From an uncultured Saprospiraceae bacterium (GTDB lineage: Bacteria; Bacteroidota; Bacteroidia; Chitinophagales; Saprospiraceae), in NCBI GenBank assembly GCA_938001865.1, contig CALLAW010000064.1, positions 1 through 38,433 of the forward strand: 38,433 nt of DNA, read 5' to 3'. The stretch's first letter is position 1. Every line of letters starts with the position of its first letter. The notes beneath the pieces were generated by a model. That model saw only the letters and a list, made by a program, of their open reading frames with translations, was not told the DNA's origin and did no database searches. Below, piece by piece: positions 26,502-35,838 of the stretch. A program made the position numbers and the translations under genes.

Positions 26502-27041
26502 ATGTGGCATAACTCACAAATATCGCCTGAAGATCTCCCTCAGCTCCTCGATACAGACTACATCAAGATAGACAAGAGACATCTAGTCAACACACTGATC
26601 TGGAGGATAATCATTATCATCGTCATAGGTGTAGCCTTAGCCATGAGTGTAGAGACTCTCTTGAGTATCCCAGAGATCCCTCGGTCGGTAATTACAGGAC
26701 TCCACCTCTTGTATGGGGCATTATGTGTCCTGCTCCTCCTCTTCGGATACCAGAGTGTGCAGTATCAAGCATATCTACTCAGAGAGCAAGATCTCTCGTA
26801 TGTGAGAGGATGGCTGACTAAGAGAGAGACCACTGTCCCGTACAATAGGATACAGCATGTAGAAGTCACCCAAGGTCTCATGGAACGTTGGCTCGACATC
26901 GGACGTGTCAAAGTCTTCACTGCTGGAGGGAGTAGCAGCGATCTCCAGATACCCGGTCTACCGCTAGATACTGCTAATCGTATCAGAGCTTATCTCTTAT
27001 CTAAGATCTCAACCAAGATCACTGGTGATGAAGAAGAATAA
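26502..27041 (+). CDS. PH-domain (bPH2) membrane protein, YdbS-like
   Basis: A small inner-membrane protein with a TM hairpin (residues 29-50 and about 60-82). A bPH2 domain follows (LSYVRGWLTKRETTVPYNRIQHVEVTQGLMERWLDIGRVKVFTAGG). I start at ATG 26502 (MWHNSQISPEDLPQL). An ATG at 26406 would add 32 basic residues that do not fit the family. It is the first gene of a pair that matches the YdbS-YdbT organisation of Bacillus, whose genes lie near envelope-stress functions. The biochemical role is not established. Confidence 0.83.
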   Translation: MWHNSQISPEDLPQLLDTDYIKIDKRHLVNTLIWRIIIIIVIGVALAMSVETLLSIPEIPRSVITGLHLLYGALCVLLLLFGYQSVQYQAYLLREQDLSYVRGWLTKRETTVPYNRIQHVEVTQGLMERWLDIGRVKVFTAGGSSSDLQIPGLPLDTANRIRAYLLSKISTKITGDEEE

Positions 27042-28533
27042 TACGATAGAGAGACAGCGACAGTCACCCTATGCGATCTTAGTCTTAGTCTCTCGGATCA
27101 TACAGAACCTTTTGAAGCAATTCAGCATTATTATCATCCTCTTAGTCCTTGGGGGTAATCGATCTGATGATAAGAATAGTACTGCACTCATCATCTCATT
27201 GGGGATATTGGTAATGACTATCATTAGAGGGGTAATCACTTACTTCAGATACTACTATAGTGTCACTGATGATCATCTCATCGTCGAGAGAGGATTACTG
27301 AGTACGTCTAAGACCTCTATCCCACTTGATCGGATCCAAGCAGTAGACTTTGATCAGACCCCAATCCATAAGCTAGTCAATCTCGTCAAGGTCAACATCA
27401 GTACCGCTGGGAGTAGTGGTAGTGAGGCTACGATAGAGGCCGTCACCATCGACAAGGCCAATGAGCTCAGAGACGTATTGATGCATCAGCAGCATCTCAG
27501 AGGAGAGCATCTCTCGTTAGATAGTCAGTCACTCAATAGTGTAAGTGATCAGGATACGACGCGGATATTCAGTCTAGATCCTCTACAGTTGCTTAAGGTC
27601 GGTCTAGCCGAAAATCATATCAGATCAGGTTTTATCATTATTGGTTTTTTCTTTTGGATCATCCAGCAGGCAGAAGATGCAGACCTCCTAGACCTACTCA
27701 AGTCACTCCTACCAGATATCAATGTCATCAAAGGCAGTGTCATCATACTTGGAGTTATCACCATACTTATGATCGGAGCTTCTGTCCTTATCAGTCTCAT
27801 CAAGACGATAGTCCAATATTACAATCTCAAGCTTACTCGGCGAGTGGATAGCTTCCAACTGTCCTATGGTCTGCTCAATAGTCGGCAGTTTACCGCTAAA
27901 GATCGGAAGATCCAAGTCATAGGATGGGAGCGGACTTGGCTACAGCAACTCTTTGACTACTATACACTCTACTTCATGCAGGCCTCTAGCCGATCAGTGT
28001 CTGAGAAGAGAAGGCTCTCTATCCCTGGCTGTGCTGCGGAGCATATCCAGTCAGTCAGGGCACATCTAGGATATACCAGCCTAAGTGATGAGACTTGGCA
28101 AGGGGTATCTCCATCGTATCGTTTCTATGGCATACGCAATCTCTGTCTGTCTGCACTCTTGATAGGAGGGATCATACTGATAACCAGGGAGGATAATAAC
28201 TATCTCCTACTAGTCTTACTCGGTCTGTACTTCATCTATAGAGTGATCTCGATAGTCAAGACATATGACAAGATATCATATCGCATCGCTGATGGTCTAG
28301 TCCAGATTACTGGAGGTACATTTGGCAGCAGCCTCCAATTGCTTGAGTCCTATAAGGTCCAAGCGATCAGACTTAAGGCTGGACTCTTCCACCGACGAAG
28401 AGACTTGGCCGACCTCTATCTCTATACAGCGTCGGGGAGTATCTTGATTCCATTCTTACCGATATCTACGGCTAGGCAGATTAGAGATAGCCTCTTGTAC
28501 ACGATAGAGAGTAGCAGTGATGATTGGATGTAA
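27025..28533 (+). CDS. Multi-PH-domain (bPH2) membrane protein, YdbT-like
   Basis: A 502-residue membrane protein with three bPH2 units alternating with TM pairs. Unit 1 is VERGLLSTSKTSIPLDRIQAVDFDQ, unit 2 LSYGLLNSRQFTAKDRKIQVIGWER and unit 3 ITGGTFGSSLQLLESYKVQAIRLKAG. The gene overlaps the end of its YdbS-like partner by about 14-17 bp (an ATG at 27028 is equally plausible), so translation is probably coupled. It is expected to form a membrane complex with the partner; a ligand is not known. Confidence 0.87.
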   Translation: MMKKNNTIERQRQSPYAILVLVSRIIQNLLKQFSIIIILLVLGGNRSDDKNSTALIISLGILVMTIIRGVITYFRYYYSVTDDHLIVERGLLSTSKTSIPLDRIQAVDFDQTPIHKLVNLVKVNISTAGSSGSEATIEAVTIDKANELRDVLMHQQHLRGEHLSLDSQSLNSVSDQDTTRIFSLDPLQLLKVGLAENHIRSGFIIIGFFFWIIQQAEDADLLDLLKSLLPDINVIKGSVIILGVITILMIGASVLISLIKTIVQYYNLKLTRRVDSFQLSYGLLNSRQFTAKDRKIQVIGWERTWLQQLFDYYTLYFMQASSRSVSEKRRLSIPGCAAEHIQSVRAHLGYTSLSDETWQGVSPSYRFYGIRNLCLSALLIGGIILITREDNNYLLLVLLGLYFIYRVISIVKTYDKISYRIADGLVQITGGTFGSSLQLLESYKVQAIRLKAGLFHRRRDLADLYLYTASGSILIPFLPISTARQIRDSLLYTIESSSDDWM

Positions 28534-28576
28534 GCATATACCATCGACGAGTATCACTACCCTCTCAGATGAAAAA

Positions 28577-28613
28577 AGCGTAAAGACCCTCTCCTCTCGA
28601 GAACCTTTACGCT
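28577..28613. terminator. Hairpin between convergent genes
   Basis: AGCGTAAAG (28577-28585) pairs perfectly with CTTTACGCT (28605-28613). Flanking A-rich sequence on the left and ATATTTT on the right could support termination in both directions between the YdbT-like gene and the secreted-protein gene. Confidence 0.65.
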
Positions 28614-28666
28614 GATAATATTTTGATATTGTGTGAGTTACTCCTCTTAGAGGGATTGGATGCAAC

Positions 28667-29179
28667 CTAGTCGATGCTTTCAAATGGGCTCCCTAGTGGA
28701 AACTCTATATTCTCATCAAATCCAGGAATATACGTTGCAAGATTCTTGGCAGAGTACTTTGATAGATTGATGAATGACCATGATTCACCTTCATTGAGAG
28801 AGCTTGCTAAGACATATTGCGTAGACTTATAATTGCTCTTACCTAGCTGAGCTGTCCACTCATGAGGTACGATATAGTAGGTGTCAGACCCTACCTGATA
28901 AGACTCTGATGGATCAAGAGCATTGCCACTCTTGTAGACTACACCAGTATTGCGTAGCATCTCTAGATCTGAGACTATATCTTTTCTGATGTAATCCTTA
29001 CCTCCTCCCATCTCTATGATATTGGGGTGTACTGTACTGAGTATGTAGTCCACATCTGCATCCACGAGGGCTGTCAGATATTTGTTAGTTGCTTCCTTGA
29101 GGTTGTCTGCAAGGTTGGACTGTGCCGTAAGGATGACACTACTCGCGATTAATGCAAGCGATATGATGAAAGTTCTCAT
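28667..29179 (-). CDS. Secreted NTF2-like/SnoaL-like protein of unknown function
   Basis: A 170-residue exported protein. The signal peptide MRTFIISLALIASSVILTA is followed by QSNLADN, so the mature N-terminus is predicted to be Gln. The mature part (LKEATNKYLTALVDADVDYILSTVHPNII ... YYIVPHEWTAQLG ... WSFINLSKYSAKNLATYIPG) has the helix then cone-like sheet pattern of NTF2/SnoaL folds, which I infer from pattern only. No catalytic residues are evident. It lies 68 bp downstream of tlpA on the same strand, so it may belong to that transcript and act in the periplasm or outside. Confidence 0.7.
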   Translation of the reverse strand: MRTFIISLALIASSVILTAQSNLADNLKEATNKYLTALVDADVDYILSTVHPNIIEMGGGKDYIRKDIVSDLEMLRNTGVVYKSGNALDPSESYQVGSDTYYIVPHEWTAQLGKSNYKSTQYVLASSLNEGESWSFINLSKYSAKNLATYIPGFDENIEFPLGSPFESID

Positions 29180-29247
29180 TCTAATTTTTTACTTTTTTTG
29201 TGTTGTTTGTAATAAGATTATGATTGCTCTTAGGGAATAAGGTATCC

Positions 29248-29748
29248 TTATTTCTCTGCGAGTTGGATGATTTTTTCTTCGAGCTCGTACTCGTCGCCAC
29301 TATTGTATCCATTGTGAGTATAGACGATGTTACCGCTCTGGTCTACGAGGAATGTCTGCGGTATAGTCTGGAAGTTGAGAGCTCTCATCAGATCTTGATT
29401 AGCATCCGTGAGTATCGTGTATTCCCATCCTTTAGTCTCTATGATACCTGGTACTTTAGCTAGACTTCTCGCATTATCGATCGTCACTGCGATGAGCTGC
29501 ACATCATAATCTTCTTGCCACTCTCCGTAGTACTCATCTATCGCGTCTAACTCTCTCTTGCACGGGCTACACCATGATGCCCAGAAGCTAATCACTGTGA
29601 TCTTTCCATCCGAGAAGAAGTCTCCCATATTGACTGTACCTCCATCTAATGTCTTCAAGTCAGACTGTGGAAATGGAGATTGTGCAGTGAGATCCATGCT
29701 TGATAGACCTAATGTGACTGTGAAGAGTATTCCTAGTAATAATTTCAT
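29248..29748 (-). CDS. TlpA-family thiol-disulfide oxidoreductase
   Basis: Periplasmic thioredoxin-like protein of 166 residues. The signal peptide ends LSSMDLTA before QSPFPQ. The active site WASWCSPCK has Cys60 and Cys63, and the cis-Pro loop is TIPQTFLVDQSG. Such proteins reduce periplasmic disulfides or thiol substrates with electrons from a DsbD/CcdA-like donor, which is not in the window. It is divergent from the DUF6029 and Omp28-like genes (231 bp to the proposed DUF6029 start) and faces them like a shared envelope locus. The specific client is unknown. Confidence 0.9.
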   Translation of the reverse strand: MKLLLGILFTVTLGLSSMDLTAQSPFPQSDLKTLDGGTVNMGDFFSDGKITVISFWASWCSPCKRELDAIDEYYGEWQEDYDVQLIAVTIDNARSLAKVPGIIETKGWEYTILTDANQDLMRALNFQTIPQTFLVDQSGNIVYTHNGYNSGDEYELEEKIIQLAEK

Positions 29749-29979
29749 TGTATTAATTTTTTGTGGTGTTAAGTGTTGTTATAGTTTATAAAATGAGTAA
29801 TATAGGCTTATCACATCATTTACAATTCAAATTACACCAAAACAAAGCAATAAGTCTCCTAGATTACATAAGTTAACTAGAGTTTAACGACCTCTGATAA
29901 AGAGAGTTAAATAATAATGCGGAGTTCCTTATATTTAACCCTGTTATTAACAAAAGACTATTGCACAATATCTAAAGCT

Positions 29980-31641
29980 ATGAAACACTCGATCATTTTT
30001 ATTATTACTGTCTTGTTTTTTACGCAAGTAGAAGCTCAAGAGACAGGTAGGCTATCTGGAGGTTTCCAAGCTAGAGCTAACGTATTTCTGAGGGATTCGT
30101 TGATCGGTGCTGATGAGATACCTCAGTATGACAATGAGTTTGTCGGTGCCGAGGCATGGTTAGACTTAGCATATTCTTTCAAAGGATTCACTGCAGGTGT
30201 GAGATTTGACTTATTCAATAACTCTAACCTCCTCAACCCTAATATCTCGTATACCGCTCAAGGCTTGGGGAGATACTATATCTCTAAGGACATCGGGAAG
30301 CTCAATCTTACTGCTGGTCACATCTATGATCAAATCGGATCAGGGATCATCTATAGGGCATATGAGGCGAGACCCCAACTGATAGATAATGCACTCTTAG
30401 GTGTAAGAGGAATCTATAAGATCTCAGATGATTGGTCGCTTAAAGCATTTACCGGAAGGCAAAAAATCCTCTTCGATACTTACACTCCTACGATCAAAGG
30501 GGTAAGTCTTGAGGGGTTCCTTCAACTCGGAGCAGAAGATCAACTCTCCTTAGCACCAGGATTTGGATTTGTCAATCGGACTCTCAGTGACGAGGTAGTA
30601 GATAAGATCGTAGGAATCCTGAAGGGATATCAAGATGTGGATCGGTTTGACTTAGCATATAATACCTATAGCGCCTCATTTTACAACACATTGAATGTTG
30701 GTCCTATCGTCTGGTATACTGAGGCTGCTTATAAGACACCAGATGTGTACTTTGATGCATTCGCAATCAGGACAGACCTTGCAGGCACATCACTGGGTAA
30801 GTATGTGAGGGAGAGTGGTACAGTATTCTACAATAGTCTGAGCTATGCAGGTAATGGACTTGGGATTACCCTCGAGGGGAAAAGGACAGAAAGGTTTAAC
30901 TTCAGGATAGACCCTACTCTAGTGACCAACCTTGGTCTGGTCAATTTCATCCCACCTATGAATAGGGAGAACACATACCGACTGACTACTAGATATCAGC
31001 CAGCAACTCAAGATATAGAGGAACTTGCTTTTCAAGCTGATTTGAAGTACAGAGTCAAGAAAAATCTCACACTTGGGGTAAATATGAGTAATATCACTGA
31101 CTTTGATTATAATCTCCTCTATCGAGAGCTCTACACTGAGGTAGTCTATAAGTACAAGAGAAAGTGGCAGATGACCACTGGTGTCCAAGTCCAACGATAT
31201 AATCAAGAAATCTACGAAGCGAAGTCAGAGGTGCCGATCGTCGAGACCCTAGTGCCGTACTTAGACTTCCTCTACAAAGTAGATAGGAAAAAATCCATCA
31301 GGACAGAACTCCAATACATGTTTACAGGTGACAAAGATGGCGTGAAACATGACTTCGGTGATTGGCTGTTTGCCCAAGTAGAGTTGACCCTTGCTCCACA
31401 CTGGTCGATTGTCCTCTCTGATATGTACAATACTGATCCAGGTAAAGAGTCTCCGACAGATAGTAACGGGGACAAACTCTCACTTCATTATCCAAGATTT
31501 GACGTCTATTATGTCAATAATAGTAACAGATATTCGTTGAGTTATATCAAGCAGGTAGAGGGTGTAGTGTGTACAGGCGGTATCTGTCGTCTTGAGCCTG
31601 CATTCAGTGGAGTTAGATTTGAGGTTAGTTCTGTATTCTAA
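29980..31641 (+). CDS. DUF6029 family outer-membrane beta-barrel-like protein
   Basis: An exported protein of 553 residues. The signal peptide MKHSIIFIITVLFFTQVEA is followed by QETGRLSGG, so Gln is exposed at the N-terminus. The rest is amphipathic beta sequence with many aromatic-rich strands (ARANVFLRDS, AEAWLDLAYSFKGFTAGVRF, LSLHYPRFDVYYVNNSNRYSLSYIKQ). It ends in the aromatic strand RFEVSSVF, as in outer-membrane barrels. It matches the Bacteroidota family DUF6029. An ATG at 29917 would extend the protein upstream of the signal peptide, so I use 29980. The Omp28-like lipoprotein gene begins 44 bp later. Function unknown. Confidence 0.85.
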   Translation: MKHSIIFIITVLFFTQVEAQETGRLSGGFQARANVFLRDSLIGADEIPQYDNEFVGAEAWLDLAYSFKGFTAGVRFDLFNNSNLLNPNISYTAQGLGRYYISKDIGKLNLTAGHIYDQIGSGIIYRAYEARPQLIDNALLGVRGIYKISDDWSLKAFTGRQKILFDTYTPTIKGVSLEGFLQLGAEDQLSLAPGFGFVNRTLSDEVVDKIVGILKGYQDVDRFDLAYNTYSASFYNTLNVGPIVWYTEAAYKTPDVYFDAFAIRTDLAGTSLGKYVRESGTVFYNSLSYAGNGLGITLEGKRTERFNFRIDPTLVTNLGLVNFIPPMNRENTYRLTTRYQPATQDIEELAFQADLKYRVKKNLTLGVNMSNITDFDYNLLYRELYTEVVYKYKRKWQMTTGVQVQRYNQEIYEAKSEVPIVETLVPYLDFLYKVDRKKSIRTELQYMFTGDKDGVKHDFGDWLFAQVELTLAPHWSIVLSDMYNTDPGKESPTDSNGDKLSLHYPRFDVYYVNNSNRYSLSYIKQVEGVVCTGGICRLEPAFSGVRFEVSSVF

Positions 31642-31685
31642 ACATTCATGACACATAATTTATTAGATCCTCTAACAGTCACATT

Positions 31686-32519
31686 ATGAAAGCAATCAAA
31701 TATACTCTCTCAGCAGTCATAGCAATGCTCTTCCTCACTCATTGTGAAGAGAAGCCAATACTGATACCAGACTTCGATCCACCTGAGTCAGAACGAGTCA
31801 TCGTGATAGAAGACCTGACTGGTGCCTCTTGTCAAGGTTGTCCAGCTGGATCTACCAAGTTAGCTTCGCTGATTCAACTCTATGATGGTAATCTCATAGG
31901 CATAGGTGTCCATGGTGACTTCCTCAGCCAACCCATAGATGGTCATAGCAAATACGATTTTAGATTTGATAAAGCCAAAGAATTGGAGAATTCGTTTACG
32001 ATATTAGGTAAGCCTGCAGCGATCGTAAATAGAGTGAATTACGAAGATCAAAACTTCCACGGAATAGACAATGTCGATCTCTGGCAAACATATGTCGATA
32101 GAGAACTAGAAAAACCTAACTATCTCACTCTGTTGCATAATAGCAGCTATGATGCCTCAAGTCGGACGATCAGTATGGAGATCATAGGTGTACCTGTCAG
32201 AGAACTAGATGGAAACTTCAATCTCACTATTATGCTCACAGAGAGTCATATCATCGATGCTCAGAAGAATGGACAAGTCATCGAAGATGATTATGAGCAC
32301 AATCATGTACTTAGAAAGATCATCACTGAGACACGTGGAGACTTCTTCACTAATGGTCTAGAAGTAGGTGACAATATCACTAAGTCATACACCTACACTC
32401 TACCTGCAGAGGACGGTACTTATATCGCTGAGAATATGGAGGTTGTAGCATTTATCACTCGAGTAGAAGATAGTACAGAAGAGACTATCCAAGCAACACA
32501 GTTCCATGTAGTAGAGTAA
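31686..32519 (+). CDS. Omp28-related lipoprotein with thioredoxin-like CxxC site
   Basis: A 277-residue protein of the Omp28-like Bacteroidota family. The N-terminal hydrophobic signal ends LFLTHC at Cys20. Position -1 is His, which is unusual for a lipobox, so lipidation is likely but not certain. The GASCQGCP motif with Cys49 and Cys52 lies at the start of a thioredoxin-like fold (VIVIEDLTGASC), followed by GIGVHGDF. A beta-rich C-terminal domain completes it. The pair of DUF6029 and Omp28-like genes is common in this phylum as far as I recall. A role in envelope redox or surface assembly is inferred. Confidence 0.83.
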   Translation: MKAIKYTLSAVIAMLFLTHCEEKPILIPDFDPPESERVIVIEDLTGASCQGCPAGSTKLASLIQLYDGNLIGIGVHGDFLSQPIDGHSKYDFRFDKAKELENSFTILGKPAAIVNRVNYEDQNFHGIDNVDLWQTYVDRELEKPNYLTLLHNSSYDASSRTISMEIIGVPVRELDGNFNLTIMLTESHIIDAQKNGQVIEDDYEHNHVLRKIITETRGDFFTNGLEVGDNITKSYTYTLPAEDGTYIAENMEVVAFITRVEDSTEETIQATQFHVVE

Positions 32520-32679
32520 TCTGATGATCAGATGAGACATGTAAAGTCCTCATGTCGTAAGAGAGATCAGAGCTAATCAGATTATTCCCAACCTATTTGC
32601 ATTTTATTTGAATGGGAGTGACTCCGCGATCTCTCATCACTGTTGAGTTATTAGGTCTAACAGTCGCTGCTATTTTTAA

Positions 32680-33200
32680 TCAGAGTTCGTAGTTATTCAA
32701 CTCTTCATTGATGATTGAGGATTCATAGCCCATACGAGCTGCTTTAGTATAGAGTTTACTCCTGAGTTGGTAGGAGTTGAGCTTTTGAGATGAGAGACGA
32801 CGGATTTCTTTCTGGACGACTTCTGACAATGCCGCTGCATAATCACTGTCATCTATCTCTGTCATGGCCTTGCGGATACAATAGTCTGAGACTTGCTTGA
32901 TTTTGAGATTTTGTTTGATTCTATTTCTTCCCCACCGTTTGATTCTAAATTTGCCTCGAGCATAACTTCTTGCAAATCGTTCTTCATTGAGGTGATTACT
33001 CTCCACAAGAGCTGTCATCACCTTATCTAAACTGTCACCATAGACTCCAAGCTTGATCAGCTTAGTCTTGACTTCACTATGGCAGCGATCTTGGTAGGCA
33101 CAGAAGTGCTCTAACTTGGTGAGAGCATCAGCATCGCTAAGATATTTGAGTGGTTTCTTTTCTATTTGATTGTGGGTTTTATCAGATTTGGTAAAGACAT
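32680..33200 (-). CDS. recX: Regulatory protein RecX, 5' end disrupted or noncanonical start
   Basis: RecX modulates RecA filaments and reduces recombinase activity. The three-helix repeats are visible in the order LEHFCAYQDRCHSEVKTKLIKLGV, NHLNEERFARSYARGKFRIKRWGRNRIKQNLKI and the C-terminal KLYTKAARMGYESSIINEELN. The frame is open from 33207 but has no ATG until 33018 (GTG at 33021), which would delete the conserved first repeat. A good ATG at 33200 (MSLPNL) lies one frame off; one extra A in the AAAA run at 33177-33180 (minus strand) would join it. The gene is therefore frameshifted, mis-assembled, or uses an unusual start. QC follows upstream on the same strand. Confidence 0.78.
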
Positions 33201-33302
33201 CTAAGAGCTATTCTAGTGAATTATACCTTGCTACTTGCGATAGATGTCGTATGAGCCTCTATCAGCAGCTACGGTCAGTCATTTTACCAAATGATTATTA
33301 CC

Positions 33303-34316
33303 TTAGAGTGCATTGCCTGACTCTTTATACAGTGCTGCTGTGACGACTTGGCCCACAGCCTTGAGAGTCCTTTTGTTAATTGCTGACAGATCATCGTCAT
33401 GTGTATGCCAGTGATCCGCGAATCCAATTTTCTTACCAGGAGTATAGTTAATGATATCTATCATTGGTATCCCTGCGATCGTATTGACAAAGTAGTGATC
33501 ATCTACAAGATATCCGACACTCTCCATGCTGAACATGTCAGAGTAACCCATACCGTGAGCAAGAGTCCAGATTTTTTCTTGAAGCACTCCTGCGTGATCC
33601 TTAGAGACTTGATCTTTGCCAAAGTATGGATCTTTACCACCCACCATGTCTAGGAGGATTCCGTACTTAGCTCGATATCCACTTTTGTGCTTGTTTTTGG
33701 ACCAGTGTTGAGATCCTAGGCACCAGAGGTTGGGTGGTTCTTCGGGTCCTCTCTTTCCCTGGTCTTCGGCATCGAAGAAGATGATATCCACACCAAGATC
33801 TTGGATAGGGTTCTCTTTGAGGAGTCGGGAGATTTCGAGGAGTACACCTACTCCACTTGCTCCATCATCAGCACCGAGTATAGGATCTTTACGTTTGTTC
33901 TTATCATTATCTTCTTCGGCGATCATCCGTGTATCCCAGTGTGCTGCGAGGATGATTCTTTTTGTCTCTTCTGGATTGATCTGTCCGATGATATTGTACG
34001 ATTGCCATCTGTCCCCAGTATAGATATTGGCGATGAAGTCTTGGACGATGACTTCTGCACCATTTGCCTTGAGCTGACTGACTAACCAATCCTTGCATGC
34101 TGCATGCTCATCGGTGCCTGGCACTCTGGGCCCAAATTGGAGTTGCTTCTCGATATGAGCATACGCATTATCTGCAGAAAATGAAGGGATACTTACCTTC
34201 CTGATTTCTGGTTTCTGAGTTTGCTTAATTGTTGTCTTAGAGTCACCTTCGCATGATTGGAGAGTGAGTAGTCCGATACAGAGGAGAAGTAAGATATGGT
34301 TGAGTCGCATAAGCAC
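33303..34316 (-). CDS. M28-family glutaminyl-peptide cyclotransferase-like lipoprotein
   Basis: Zinc-dependent enzyme that likely converts N-terminal Gln to pyroglutamate on exported proteins. The signal peptide ends LTLQSCEGD, with lipobox Cys22. Metal or active-site motifs are AAHWDTR (residues 124-130), GADDGASG (148-155), FFDAEDQG (180-187) and the C-terminal FADHWHTHDD. The order resembles animal-type and Bacteroidota glutaminyl cyclases of clan MH, not peptidases. An ATG two codons downstream (MRLNHILLLL) is an equally likely start. It sits 18 bp downstream of cysS and may share its transcript. At least five exported proteins in this window begin with Gln after signal cleavage. Confidence 0.88.
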   Translation of the reverse strand: MLMRLNHILLLLCIGLLTLQSCEGDSKTTIKQTQKPEIRKVSIPSFSADNAYAHIEKQLQFGPRVPGTDEHAACKDWLVSQLKANGAEVIVQDFIANIYTGDRWQSYNIIGQINPEETKRIILAAHWDTRMIAEEDNDKNKRKDPILGADDGASGVGVLLEISRLLKENPIQDLGVDIIFFDAEDQGKRGPEEPPNLWCLGSQHWSKNKHKSGYRAKYGILLDMVGGKDPYFGKDQVSKDHAGVLQEKIWTLAHGMGYSDMFSMESVGYLVDDHYFVNTIAGIPMIDIINYTPGKKIGFADHWHTHDDDLSAINKRTLKAVGQVVTAALYKESGNAL

Positions 34317-34334
34317 TATCAGTTAATGTAATTT

Positions 34335-35816
34335 TTAGTTTTTAATCGTCCAAGTCGTTCCGTCCTTACCATCTTTGATTACGATATTGAGGTCGGCGAG
34401 CTGATCTCTAATAAGATCAGATGTTGGCCAATCTTTCTGCTCTCTCGCTTGAGCTCTTAAGTCTACGACGAGAGACATCAGTCCATCCATCTTATCCATA
34501 CTCCCCGACTCTGCATCATTCCTCAGTCCGAATATCTCGAAGAGGAAGTCATGCATCACTGATTTGACTCTTGTTAATGTCTCACTCCCTACATTACGCA
34601 GATCGAGGATGCCATCTTGGTATTTGTTGATCTCTGGGACAATCTCAAAGAGCTTACCGAGTGCTTTGGGGGTATTGAAGTCATCACTCATCTCAGTGAT
34701 GACTGCGTCAAGCATCGCATTGAGCTTAGCATCATCACTGCCAGACTCAGATGTGGCCTCCAATCCTGTAAGGGTCTTATACGCTTCCATGATTCTTTGA
34801 TACCCTTTCTCAGCGGCCTGTAAGCCTCCGTCGGTGAGGTCGAGTGTACTATTGTAATGGCACTGTAGCATGAAGAACTTTACCACCATGGGTGAGTATC
34901 CCTTAGAGACATGCTCACTCTCTCCTGTGAAGAGTTGGTCAGGAGTAATCGTATTACCATCACTCTTACTCATCTTCTTACCATTCATGAGGAGCATATT
35001 GGTATGTACCCAATATCTTGCAGGTGTGCATCCACACGAAGCCTTATTTTGTGCTATTTCATTTTCGTGATGTGGAAATTTGAGGTCATTACCGCCGCCG
35101 TGGATATCAAAGTTCTCACCGAGATACTTGGTACTCATCGCCGAACACTCCAAGTGCCATCCTGGGAACCCAAGTGACCACGGTGACTCCCACTTCATGA
35201 TATGACTCTCATCAGCTTTCATCCAGATAGCAAAGTCTGAAGGGTGCTTCTTATCAGTTTGCTTCTTGAGGTCTCTTGACTCAGCGAGGAGGTCCTCTAT
35301 GATCCGTCCAGAGAGCTCGCCGTACGGATGGTCTTTAGCGTAAGCAAGAGTATCGAAGTATACAGAACCATTGGCCTCATATCCGTAGCCATTATCAAGT
35401 ATCTGCTGTACCATCTCTATCTGCTCGATGATATGACCAGTAGCCCTCGGCTCGATACTTGGTCTCAGAGTATTGAAGATATCCATCATAGCGTGGAATC
35501 CATTAGAGTACTTCTGGGCAACTTCCATCGGCTCCAATTGCTCAGCTTTGGCACCTTTGGACATCCTATCCTCTCCATCATCCAAGAGGTGACCAACGTC
35601 AGTAATATTTCTTACATATCTGACCTTATATCCAAGGTAGAGCAGGTATCGATAGATGAGATCAAAACTGACAAACGTCCTACAATTCCCAAGATGAACA
35701 TCGCTATAGACCGTAGGTCCACAGACGTACATGCCTACATATCCAGGAGTACTCGGGGTAAATGCCTCCTTAGTACGTGTAAGGCTATTGACGATAAATA
35801 GCGTATTGTCTGACAT
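34335..35816 (-). CDS. cysS: Cysteinyl-tRNA synthetase
   Basis: Class I aminoacyl-tRNA synthetase of 493 residues that charges tRNA-Cys. The [13 protein letters not shown] segment has the HIGH-equivalent HLGN at residues 41-44 and the first zinc Cys at 32. WHLECSAMS carries another zinc ligand, and KMSKSDGN near residue 275 is the KMSKS loop. The DALR-like C-terminal anticodon-stem domain begins near residue 345. The start [10 protein letters not shown] is supported by a TAnnTTTG element 23 bp upstream. It is followed by the glutaminyl cyclase gene. Confidence 0.97.
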   Translation of the reverse strand: MSDNTLFIVNSLTRTKEAFTPSTPGYVGMYVCGPTVYSDVHLGNCRTFVSFDLIYRYLLYLGYKVRYVRNITDVGHLLDDGEDRMSKGAKAEQLEPMEVAQKYSNGFHAMMDIFNTLRPSIEPRATGHIIEQIEMVQQILDNGYGYEANGSVYFDTLAYAKDHPYGELSGRIIEDLLAESRDLKKQTDKKHPSDFAIWMKADESHIMKWESPWSLGFPGWHLECSAMSTKYLGENFDIHGGGNDLKFPHHENEIAQNKASCGCTPARYWVHTNMLLMNGKKMSKSDGNTITPDQLFTGESEHVSKGYSPMVVKFFMLQCHYNSTLDLTDGGLQAAEKGYQRIMEAYKTLTGLEATSESGSDDAKLNAMLDAVITEMSDDFNTPKALGKLFEIVPEINKYQDGILDLRNVGSETLTRVKSVMHDFLFEIFGLRNDAESGSMDKMDGLMSLVVDLRAQAREQKDWPTSDLIRDQLADLNIVIKDGKDGTTWTIKN

Positions 35817-35838
35817 ATTAATATTATGTGTTATATGA

